Assembly (NCBI RefSeq): GCF_021390325.1
Contig: NZ_JAJUWU010000004.1
Location: 1-64,000 of the forward strand
From: Jiella avicenniae
Lineage (GTDB): Bacteria > Pseudomonadota > Alphaproteobacteria > Rhizobiales > Rhizobiaceae
Length of the DNA: 64,000 bases
Direction: 5' to 3'
Below the pieces are notes generated by a model. It was not told where the DNA came from and made no database searches. It saw only the letters and a list, made by a program, of their open reading frames with translations. The position numbers and the translations under genes are program-made. Positions 56,138-64,000 of the stretch are shown piece by piece. Position 1 is the stretch's first letter. Every line of letters starts with the position of its first letter.

Positions 56138-57157
56138 ATGAATTCCAAGCTCCTGACAGCTCTGCTCGGCATGACGATCGCAGGGCTCGCCGGCGGCGCG
56201 GCCTCTGCGCAGACGCTCGACACCGTGAAGGAGAGAGGCCAGCTTCGTTGCGGCGTCAACACCGGCCTTCCGGGCTTCGCTTCCCAGAACGACCAGGGCG
56301 CTTGGCAGGGTCTCGACGTCGACTACTGCAAGGCGGTGGCCGCGGCGATCTTCGGCGATGCCTCGAAGGTGCAGTATTCGCCGCTGTCGGCCGTCCAGCG
56401 CTTCCCGGCGCTGCAGAACAGCGAAATCGACATGCTGGCCCGCAACACCACCTGGACGATGGACCGCGACACCACGCTCGGCCTCGCCTTCGCCGGCGTC
56501 AACTACTATGACGGCCAGGGCTTCATGGTGAAGAAGGACCTCGGCGTCAATTCGGCGCTCGAACTCTCCGGCGCGACGGTCTGCGTCCAGTCCGGCACGA
56601 CCACCGAGCTCAACCTCGCCGACTATTTCCGCACCAACAAGATGGACTACAACCCGGTCGTCATCGAGGCCCAGTCCGACGTGAACTCGGCCTATGATTC
56701 CGGCCGCTGCGACGTGCTGACCACCGATGCCTCGGGCCTTGCGGCCTCGCGTCTCGAAATGGCCAGCCCGGAAAATCACGTCATCCTGCCGGAGATCATC
56801 TCCAAGGAGCCGCTCGGGCCCGCCGTGCGCCAGGGCGACGACCAGTGGTTCAACATCGTCAAGTGGACCCACTACGCCCTCCTCGACGCGGAAGAGCTCG
56901 GCGTCACCCAGGAGAACGTCGAAGAGATGAAGTCCTCCGACAACCCGGAGATCCGTCGTCTGCTCGGCGAGGACAAGGACTTCGGCGCCTCGATCGGTCT
57001 GTCGAAGGACTGGGCGGTGAACATCATCAAGGCCGTCGGCAATTACGGCGAGATCTTCGAGCGCAACATCGGCGTCAACACGCCGCTGGAGATCCAGCGC
57101 GGCCAGAACGCCCTGTGGACCAAGGGCGGCCTGCAGTACGGCATGCCGATCCGCTGA
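56138..57157 (+). CDS. aapJ: General L-amino acid ABC transporter, periplasmic binding protein AapJ
   Basis: A 339-residue binding protein of the polar-amino-acid family (SBP family 3), which delivers a broad range of L-amino acids to AapQM. The signal peptide is MNSKLLTALLGMTIAGLAGGAASA, followed by the family signature LDTVKERGQLRCGVNTGLPGFA. The rest contains the two-lobed domain with VCVQSGTTTELNLADYF. GGAAGG lies about eight bases before the ATG. It heads the aapJQMP operon and is separated from aapQ by a hairpin that probably lowers downstream expression. Confidence 0.96.
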   Translation: MNSKLLTALLGMTIAGLAGGAASAQTLDTVKERGQLRCGVNTGLPGFASQNDQGAWQGLDVDYCKAVAAAIFGDASKVQYSPLSAVQRFPALQNSEIDMLARNTTWTMDRDTTLGLAFAGVNYYDGQGFMVKKDLGVNSALELSGATVCVQSGTTTELNLADYFRTNKMDYNPVVIEAQSDVNSAYDSGRCDVLTTDASGLAASRLEMASPENHVILPEIISKEPLGPAVRQGDDQWFNIVKWTHYALLDAEELGVTQENVEEMKSSDNPEIRRLLGEDKDFGASIGLSKDWAVNIIKAVGNYGEIFERNIGVNTPLEIQRGQNALWTKGGLQYGMPIR

Positions 57158-57183
57158 TCCGGACTGCATTTCGCCTGATGTGC

Positions 57184-57212
57184 GGGCGCCCCTCGATCGG
57201 GGCGCCCATTTT
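57184..57212 (+). terminator. Intercistronic hairpin between aapJ and aapQ
   Basis: GGGCGCCCC (57184-57192) pairs with GGGGCGCCC (57199-57207) around TCGATC and is followed by ATTTT. This looks like a leaky terminator or mRNA-stabilising hairpin that would keep the binding protein in excess over the membrane components. Confidence 0.7.
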
Positions 57213-57325
57213 CGGACAGTGCCGGAACTGGCAGGCCGTCGGCCGTTTGCTGGAGCGTGGGGCGTCGGGCCGCGCGCCCCGCCGGACGATCGCCGGTGCC
57301 TTGCCGGAGGTGGGAGTTCGTCGCC

Positions 57326-58516
57326 ATGAGCGTCGAGACTGAGACCATGCCACGCCGCGTCAGCGGCTCGTCGATGCTCAACAATCCGACGGTGCGCAGC
57401 ATCGTCATCCAGGTTTCGCTGATCGTCCTTCTCGTCGGCTTCACCTGGTGGATCGTCGACAACACGGCGCGCAACCTCGCGGCGGCCAACATCGCCTCCG
57501 GCTTCGGCTTCCTGTGGTCGCGGGCCGGCTTCGACATCGCCATCACGCCGATCCCCTATACGTCGAACGAGACCTACGGCCAGGCGCTGATCATCGGCGT
57601 CATCAACACGCTGATCATCTCGGCGGCCGGCATCGCGCTGGCGACGATCCTCGGCTTCGTCGTCGGCATCGGCCGGCTGTCCGGCAATTTCCTGATCCGC
57701 ATGCTCTCGACCGTCTATGTCGAGATCTTCCGCAACATTCCGCCGCTGCTGGTCATCCTGTTCTGGTATTTCGGCGTCCTGTCGGTCCTGAGCGGCCCGC
57801 GCGGCCTCGAAGAGAACGCCTTCGGCGTCTATCTGACCAATCGCGGCCTGCAGATCCCGGCCATCATCTTCGGCGCCCTGGCCTGGGCTTCGCTCGCCGC
57901 CTTCGTCGTCGGCATCGTCGCGGCGATCGTGATCGCGAGGCGCAACAAGAAGCACCAGCTGGCGACCGGCGAGCGCAAGCCGCTCCTGTGGACGGCTCTC
58001 GCCCTGATCGTCGGCCTGCCGATCCTCGTCTTCCTGGTGACGGGCCTGCCCGCGGTGCTGGAATTTCCGACGGCCAATCGCTTCAATCTCGCCGGCGGCG
58101 TCCAGATCAGGCCGGAATTCATCGCCTTGTGGCTGGCCCTGTCGATCTATACCGGCGCCTTCATCGCCGAGATCGTGCGCGCCGGCATCATGTCCGTGTC
58201 GAAGGGGCAGAACGAGGCGGCTTCGGCGCTCGGCCTCAGGCGCGGCCAGGCACTTCGCCTCGTCGTCGTGCCCCAGGCCTTCCGGGTGATCATTCCGCCG
58301 CTCACCAGCCAGTATCTGAACCTCACCAAGAACTCTTCCCTCGGCCTCGCCGTCGGCTATCCGGAGCTCGTCGCGGTGGGCTCGACGGTTCTCAACCAGT
58401 CCGGCCAGTCGATCGAGGTCGTCTGCATCTGGATGGCCGTCTATCTGACGATCAGCCTGTCGGTCTCGGTGTTCATGAACTGGTTCAACGCCAAGATGGC
58501 TCTGGTCGAGCGCTGA
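57326..58516 (+). CDS. aapQ: General L-amino acid ABC transporter permease AapQ
   Basis: A 396-residue inner-membrane permease with several transmembrane segments. The ABC permease domain (about 88-390) has the family EAA loop [23 protein letters not shown], which contacts AapP. The N-terminal [11 protein letters not shown]-like region ([20 protein letters not shown]) and a long loop around residues 160-250 are typical of AapQ. The ATG at 57326 has GGAG upstream; the preceding in-frame codons are not part of the family. Followed by aapM after 11 bases. Confidence 0.95.
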   Translation: MSVETETMPRRVSGSSMLNNPTVRSIVIQVSLIVLLVGFTWWIVDNTARNLAAANIASGFGFLWSRAGFDIAITPIPYTSNETYGQALIIGVINTLIISAAGIALATILGFVVGIGRLSGNFLIRMLSTVYVEIFRNIPPLLVILFWYFGVLSVLSGPRGLEENAFGVYLTNRGLQIPAIIFGALAWASLAAFVVGIVAAIVIARRNKKHQLATGERKPLLWTALALIVGLPILVFLVTGLPAVLEFPTANRFNLAGGVQIRPEFIALWLALSIYTGAFIAEIVRAGIMSVSKGQNEAASALGLRRGQALRLVVVPQAFRVIIPPLTSQYLNLTKNSSLGLAVGYPELVAVGSTVLNQSGQSIEVVCIWMAVYLTISLSVSVFMNWFNAKMALVER

Positions 58517-58527
58517 GGGACGGATCG

Positions 58528-60027
58528 ATGGAAGAGCAAGTTTTCCAATACGTGTCGAAGGACCAGAAGGCGGCGCTGCCGCCGCCCGAGAGCGAGGTCG
58601 GCGCCTTCGGCATCGTCCGGCGCAATCTCTTCGCCACGCCCGTCGACTCGATCCTCTCGATCGCCGCCGGCCTCTTCGTTCTCTGGGCGGTCTGGAACAT
58701 CTTCCAGTGGGCGGTCGTCGACGCGGTGTTCACCGGCGAAAACCGCGAGGCCTGCCTGGTCGAGGGCGGCGGCCATGGCGGCGCCTGCTGGGCGTTCATC
58801 CGCGCCAAGTTCGGCCAGTTCATCTATGGCGTCTATCCCTTCGGCGATCGCTGGCGAGTGGATTTCCTGTTCGTCGCGCTGGTCGCCCTCGTCGCCGGAC
58901 TGGCGATCCCGAGAGTGCCCTACAAGCGGCTGAACGCGGTTCTCCTCTTCGGCGTCTTCCCGGTGGTGACGCTGGTCCTCCTCACCGGCGGACGCTTTTC
59001 CTTCTCCGGCGGCGAACTGGCGGTGCTCTTCCTGATCGCGGCGGCCGTCACGATCAGCGACGTGTCGTCCGAACCGCAGGTCGGATTCCACAGCCTGCCG
59101 GTCAAGATCGCCCTCGGTGCGGCGCTGCTGTCGCTGGTCGCGATCCTGCTTTCCAACTTCGTCAGCGCCCGGACGCTGGTCTTTCTCGACTTCCGCTTCA
59201 CGCTGCTGTCGCTGGTCTCCTTTCTGGCCGCGCTCGTCGCGCTCGGCCTCGTCGTCTTCCTCGGCTTCATGGCGCGGCGGGGGGAGGGCAACGTGGCACG
59301 CCTGTTCTATCCGGCGGCGGCGGTCATCCTCTTCCTCTTCCTGATGTCGACGAATTTCGGCCTCACCCAGGTGCCGACCAATCTCTGGGGCGGCCTGATG
59401 CTGACGCTGGTGGTGGCGCTGTCGGGCATCGGCGCCTCGCTGCCGCTCGGCATTCTGCTCGCTCTCGGCCGACGCTCCGACATGCCGGCTGTGAAGCTCC
59501 TCTCGGTGATCTTCATCGAGTTCTGGCGCGGCGTGCCGCTGATCACCGTCCTGTTCATGGCGAACTTCATGCTGCCGCTGTTCATGCCGGAAGGCGTGAC
59601 CTTCAACCAGCTTCTGAGGGCCTGCGTCGGCGTCGCGCTGTTTTCGGCCGCCTATATGGCGGAGGTGATCCGCGGCGGCCTGCAGGCGATCCCGAAGGGC
59701 CAGTACGAGGGCGCCGACGCCATGGCGCTGACCTATTGGCAGAAGATGCGGCTGATCATCCTGCCGCAGGCGCTGAAGCTGGTGATTCCCGGTATCGTCA
59801 ACACTTTCATCGGCCTCTTCAAGGATACCAGCCTCGTCTACATCATCGGGCTCGCCGATCTTCTCGGCACGGTGCGGCGCGGCTTCAACGATCCGAACTG
59901 GATCACGCCCTCGACGCCGGCAACCGGCCTGATCTTCGCCGCCTTCATCTACTGGCTGTTCTGTTTCTCGATGTCCCGCTACTCGATCTATACCGAGCGG
60001 CGTCTCGACACGGGTCACAGGAGCTGA
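58528..60027 (+). CDS. aapM: General L-amino acid ABC transporter permease AapM, with enlarged N-terminal membrane region
   Basis: A 499-residue permease. The C-terminal part (about 284-495) is a standard ABC permease with EAA loop [23 protein letters not shown]. The N-terminal part aligns with AapM ([36 protein letters not shown]-type [31 protein letters not shown]) up to about residue 156. Then about 115 extra residues (157-276) follow before the family resumes at [10 protein letters not shown]. The extra part has four hydrophobic stretches (about 163-177, 194-211, 225-248 and 259-274). Rhizobial AapM is about 384 residues, so the difference equals this insert. The ATG at 58528 lies 11 bases after aapQ. 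Confidence 0.93.
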   Translation: MEEQVFQYVSKDQKAALPPPESEVGAFGIVRRNLFATPVDSILSIAAGLFVLWAVWNIFQWAVVDAVFTGENREACLVEGGGHGGACWAFIRAKFGQFIYGVYPFGDRWRVDFLFVALVALVAGLAIPRVPYKRLNAVLLFGVFPVVTLVLLTGGRFSFSGGELAVLFLIAAAVTISDVSSEPQVGFHSLPVKIALGAALLSLVAILLSNFVSARTLVFLDFRFTLLSLVSFLAALVALGLVVFLGFMARRGEGNVARLFYPAAAVILFLFLMSTNFGLTQVPTNLWGGLMLTLVVALSGIGASLPLGILLALGRRSDMPAVKLLSVIFIEFWRGVPLITVLFMANFMLPLFMPEGVTFNQLLRACVGVALFSAAYMAEVIRGGLQAIPKGQYEGADAMALTYWQKMRLIILPQALKLVIPGIVNTFIGLFKDTSLVYIIGLADLLGTVRRGFNDPNWITPSTPATGLIFAAFIYWLFCFSMSRYSIYTERRLDTGHRS

Positions 60028-60050
60028 AATCTTTTCGAGGAATAGCTGCC

Positions 60051-60857
<807 letters not shown>

Positions 60858-60885
60858 TCCCGGCGGGTCGTGGCTTCGGCAAGTA

Positions 60886-60915
60886 AACGGGGGCCGGGGG
60901 CCCCCGTTCTTCGTC
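60886..60915 (+). terminator. Terminator of the aap operon
   Basis: AACGGGGGCC (60886-60895) pairs with GGCCCCCGTT (60899-60908) across a 3-base loop and is followed by CTTCGTC. A strong stem with a weak U-tract, 29 bases after the aapP stop. Confidence 0.75.
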
Positions 60916-61053
60916 GCCTCCGGCCGAAGAGCGAGGCGGCCGCTTCATTCTTCCAAAACTATGCCTGGCTTTCGAAAGTGGAAATCAACTTCTAATAATT
61001 CCAATTTGCTGTACCCTTCGGGCAACGACGATTCGACCGGGAGGGTTGGCACG

Positions 61054-64000
61054 ATGTCGGGCAGCTTCACGCGATGGCTGGTGGCCATCGCTTTCGCCGC
61101 GATGGCGGCGACCTCCGCCGATGCCGCCTGCGTGGCCTTGCAGAAGACGCCTCAGCTTCCCGACGACCTCGCCCTCTGCAAGCGCCTCGATCCGGTCGTG
61201 CGCAAGCCCGCCGCCCTGCCGCTCAACGAATACGAGGAAGCGCTCAACCAGTATTTCTCGCATTTCTGCCATCGGGACCCGGCCGCCGGCTGGGTTCGCG
61301 ACAAATTCGTGCGCGACACCGGCCCCTATGTCGCCAGCCTCGTCAACGGCGCCTGGATGGGATCGGACCGCGGCACCCATGCCCCCGTCGTGATCTGGTA
61401 TTCGCCGGAAATGCTCGACTGGCTGAAGACCGCGCGCCCTTCCGACGAAGCGGCGCGCCCGGCCGAGGAGCCGCCGGTCCCCGACGGCGCGATGATCGTC
61501 AAGGAGATGTATCCGGCGCCGGCGGCGCTCTGCGCCAAGGAAGATCCGGCCATGCTGAAGCCGACCAGCGGCGCGGCCTTCATGGTGCGCGACGCCAAGG
61601 CTTCCCATGACGGCTGGTACTGGGGCTGGTACGGCTGGAGCGACGATCCGAAGGCCAATATCGACTGGCCGCCGCGCCCCTCGAACGGGCTGCCCTATCA
61701 GGGCTTCGGCCAGTACTGCCTGAACTGCCATGCGTCGGCGCAGGCCAATTCGACCTTTTCCAGCCTGACGAACATCGAGGGCGAACCCGGCCGGCCGATC
61801 GCCTTCCTGTCGCAGGACTTCGCCCTCGATCTCGGGGCCGAGCCCCATCACGAGGCGCTGACCGACGTCGCGCCGGCGGTCGACGATCCGAAGCCCGCGC
61901 CGAAGGAACTCAATCCCGACGTCGCGGCGCTGTTCGACTACGTTTTCGCGCAGCTGCCGAAGGACGTCGGCTCGCTGCAGATGCCGTCGGCGAGCTACGA
62001 CACGGTCTGGGTCAAGGAACACGCCGAGACCACCGAAAAGAGCCAGTACCTCACTTCGGACCAGTGCGTCGGCTGCCACGACGCCGGCAGCACCGGGCTG
62101 CAGTTCGACATGACCAGGCCGGCGCCGCTCGACAAGGTGCACAATCCGGACGGCTCGAAGCTGATCAACATGTCGCCCTACGGCACCTGGCGGAACTCGC
62201 CGATGGGCCTTGCCGGCCGCGACCCGATCTTCTTTTCGCAGCTGGCGAGCGAAACCCAGACCTTTCACCCCGACGTTTCGCCGGAAGTGCAGTCGATCTG
62301 CCTCGGCTGCCACGGCATCCAGGGCCAGCGGCAGTTTCAGCTCGACGGCGCCTCGAAGGGCGGAGGCTGCCCGAATTTCGAGCGCTCGATGGCCGACGCC
62401 GTGCCCTATCCGCCGAACAATCCCGGCGCCGAGCACGCGGATTTCGGCGCGCTCGCCCGCGACGGCATCTCCTGCACCGCCTGCCACCATGCGATCTTCA
62501 AGGATGCCGACATCGCCTTGGCAAAGGACAGCGAGGCCAATCGCTGCATCGTCGCCCGGCAGGATCAGCTCAATCCGAAGGACCTCGCCGAAGGCTTCGC
62601 GCGCACCTTCACCGGCAGCTATTTCGTCGGCGCGGCCGATCGCCTGAAGGGGCCGTTCGAGGATCCCAGGCAGGTCCCGATGAAGAACGCCCTCGGGATC
62701 CAGCCCGAGCACGACGAGACGTTCCTGAAGTCGGACCTTTGCGGCAGCTGCCACACGGTGCATCTGCCGGTGCTCGATCGGGGCAAGACCCTCGGCTACA
62801 CCTTCGAGCAGACGACCTATCCCGAATGGGCCTTCAGCGACTACCGCACCGGACTGACGGCGAACGGCAGCCTTCCCGAAGGGGAGGGACCCAAGGCCCA
62901 GAGCTGCCAGGACTGCCACATGAAGAGCCACGACGAGACCGGTCAGCCGCTCGTCTCGAAGATCGCCAGCATCCAGGAGCACAGCAATTTCCCCGCGGCG
63001 GAAAACGCCCTCGGGCCGGACGCGATCGATCTGGAGCGCCGCGTCGGCTTCGCGCTCCACACTCTCGTCGGCCTCAACGTCTTCCTGATCGAGATGGCCG
63101 ACCAGTTTCCGGATTTCCTCGGCATCGCCGTCCAGGATCCGATGCTGGTCTCGAAAGGCGTCGACAACATCGTCACGACCCGCGACAAGATGCTGGAGAA
63201 TGCCGAGACGCTGTCGGCGTCGATTGCGGTGACGAAGGTCAGCCAGGCGGACGGGCGGCTCGCGGCGACCGTGAAGATCGCGTCCGACGTCGGGCACAAG
63301 TTCCCCTCCGGCGTCGGTTTCAGACGGGCCTTCGTCGAGTTCCGGGCGCTCGATGCGGCCGGCAAGCCGTTGTGGACGTCGGGCGGCACGAACGCCGCCG
63401 GCGTCATCGTCGACGGCAAGGGCGAACCGCTGCCGGGCGAACTGTGGTGGGAGCCGAACTGTTCGGCCCGCGTCGCGCCGCTGGAGCGGCGGCACCAGCC
63501 GCATTATCAGACGATCACCAGCGAGAGCGAGGCACAGATCTATCAGGAACTCGTCTCGACGCCGGCCCCCTCCGGCGAGGCGATGTGCGGCCACGACGCG
63601 GCGCCCGCCGGCCAACTGACGACGAGCTTCCTGTCGATCTGCAGCCATGTGAAGGACAACCGCATCCTGCCGTCGGGCTATCTGCCCTTCGAGGAGCGCG
63701 TGAAGATCGCCAATGCGCTCGGCTCGAAGGGCACGGCGCTCGCCGAGGACACGGGTTCGGTCGCCGTCGGCGACGACCCGGACTACGTCACCGGCGGCGG
63801 CGACACGCTCGACTACGAGATCGACCTGGCGTCGCTCGACGGTCAGGTCGCGAGCGTCGAGGCGACCCTCTACTATCAGGCGATTCCGCCCTTCTATCTG
63901 CAGGACCGCTTCTGCACGGCGAAGGGGACCGACCGCGACCGGCTGGCCTATCTGACCAGCCAGCTCGACCTCGACGACACCGCGGCGGCGGGCTGGAAGC
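61054..64000 (+). CDS. Periplasmic hexaheme c-type cytochrome, partial (runs off window end)
   Basis: At least 982 residues with no stop before the window end. A signal peptide (WLVAIAFAAMAATSADA) directs it to the periplasm. Six heme-c motifs are present: CLNCH (Cys222), CVGCH (338), CLGCH (416), CTACH (474, followed by a second His), CGSCH (563) and CQDCH (618). After about residue 640 comes a long region without heme motifs (for example ATVKIASDVGHKFPSGVGFRRAFVEFRALD, a beta-rich segment with a His). The layout resembles large multiheme cytochromes of unknown function rather than NrfA, HAO or cytochrome c554. GGGAGGG lies upstream of the ATG. Electron partner unknown; downstream genes are outside the window. 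Confidence 0.9.
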   Translation, partial: MSGSFTRWLVAIAFAAMAATSADAACVALQKTPQLPDDLALCKRLDPVVRKPAALPLNEYEEALNQYFSHFCHRDPAAGWVRDKFVRDTGPYVASLVNGAWMGSDRGTHAPVVIWYSPEMLDWLKTARPSDEAARPAEEPPVPDGAMIVKEMYPAPAALCAKEDPAMLKPTSGAAFMVRDAKASHDGWYWGWYGWSDDPKANIDWPPRPSNGLPYQGFGQYCLNCHASAQANSTFSSLTNIEGEPGRPIAFLSQDFALDLGAEPHHEALTDVAPAVDDPKPAPKELNPDVAALFDYVFAQLPKDVGSLQMPSASYDTVWVKEHAETTEKSQYLTSDQCVGCHDAGSTGLQFDMTRPAPLDKVHNPDGSKLINMSPYGTWRNSPMGLAGRDPIFFSQLASETQTFHPDVSPEVQSICLGCHGIQGQRQFQLDGASKGGGCPNFERSMADAVPYPPNNPGAEHADFGALARDGISCTACHHAIFKDADIALAKDSEANRCIVARQDQLNPKDLAEGFARTFTGSYFVGAADRLKGPFEDPRQVPMKNALGIQPEHDETFLKSDLCGSCHTVHLPVLDRGKTLGYTFEQTTYPEWAFSDYRTGLTANGSLPEGEGPKAQSCQDCHMKSHDETGQPLVSKIASIQEHSNFPAAENALGPDAIDLERRVGFALHTLVGLNVFLIEMADQFPDFLGIAVQDPMLVSKGVDNIVTTRDKMLENAETLSASIAVTKVSQADGRLAATVKIASDVGHKFPSGVGFRRAFVEFRALDAAGKPLWTSGGTNAAGVIVDGKGEPLPGELWWEPNCSARVAPLERRHQPHYQTITSESEAQIYQELVSTPAPSGEAMCGHDAAPAGQLTTSFLSICSHVKDNRILPSGYLPFEERVKIANALGSKGTALAEDTGSVAVGDDPDYVTGGGDTLDYEIDLASLDGQVASVEATLYYQAIPPFYLQDRFCTAKGTDRDRLAYLTSQLDLDDTAAAGWK

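Noticed and set aside
60985-63648. An 887-codon open frame antisense to the hexaheme cytochrome
   Set aside because: The plus strand carries a signal peptide, ribosome-binding site and six heme motifs; the antisense translation has none of these.

Overview
The window is a high-GC chromosomal segment of an alphaproteobacterium, most likely of the order Hyphomicrobiales (Rhizobiales). The evidence is the aapJQMP amino-acid transporter, BA14K-type surface proteins, a CenR-like response regulator beside xthA and an L,D-transpeptidase, a YlxR-L7Ae fusion next to nusA, and a palindromic repeat of the type common in rhizobial genomes. The family cannot be fixed from this sequence; Aurantimonadaceae-like is only a guess. 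There are about 50 protein genes and one tRNA. No insertion sequence, prophage, CRISPR array or origin was seen.

Layout. 1-0.8 kb: no gene recognised. 0.8-7.2 kb: rimP-nusA-ylxR/L7Ae-infB. 7.6-11.6 kb: lepA and ruvC (minus), a Uma2 nuclease gene (plus) and yebC (minus). 11.7-18.2 kb: accessory genes (pyruvyl-transferase-like, GFA, BLUF photoreceptor, TPR, MBL-fold, MFS exporter, SNase-like). 18.5-21.7 kb: an OmpR/EnvZ-type two-component system divergent from a Spy/CpxP-like periplasmic protein. 21.9-24.4 kb: a 2H-phosphoesterase-like DUF1045 protein, a lipoprotein D,D-carboxypeptidase and a VapBC pair. 24.5-33.1 kb: tamB (2187 residues with 101-residue tandem repeats) and tamA. 33.5-34.2 kb: a HigBA-like toxin-antitoxin pair. 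34.5-38.4 kb: coxS-coxL-coxM of the form II (S-L-M) type. 38.5-39.7 kb: two BA14K paralogues. 40-41.4 kb: a radical SAM DNA repair/modification protein and tRNA-Thr(CGT). 41.9-47.1 kb: a DnaQ-like exonuclease with DUF3820, a DUF2147 protein, an ATP-dependent DNA ligase, a LysR/Rossmann reductase divergon and a small membrane protein. 47.3-49.6 kb: a FdhF/YdeP-family molybdopterin oxidoreductase. 49.8-54.6 kb: L,D-transpeptidase, cenR-like regulator, cNMP-binding protein, xthA, a fluoroacetate-dehalogenase-like hydrolase and lolA. 54.7-60.9 kb: metC-like lyase divergent from aapJQMP. 61-64 kb: a large hexaheme c-type cytochrome that runs off the window end.

Themes. Envelope biogenesis is heavily represented (TamAB, LolA, D,D-carboxypeptidase, L,D-transpeptidase, Spy-like protein, CenR, BA14K). 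DNA repair is scattered through the window (RuvC, XthA, DNA ligase, exonuclease, radical SAM protein). Two molybdenum enzymes (CoxSLM-like and FdhF/YdeP-like) and the multiheme cytochrome suggest flexible redox metabolism. The observations most worth checking are the exact 303-bp periodicity inside tamB, the complete set of fluoroacetate dehalogenase active-site residues in the 53-kb hydrolase, the palindromic element read in frame inside the DNA ligase gene, the enlarged AapM permease, and the hexaheme cytochrome.
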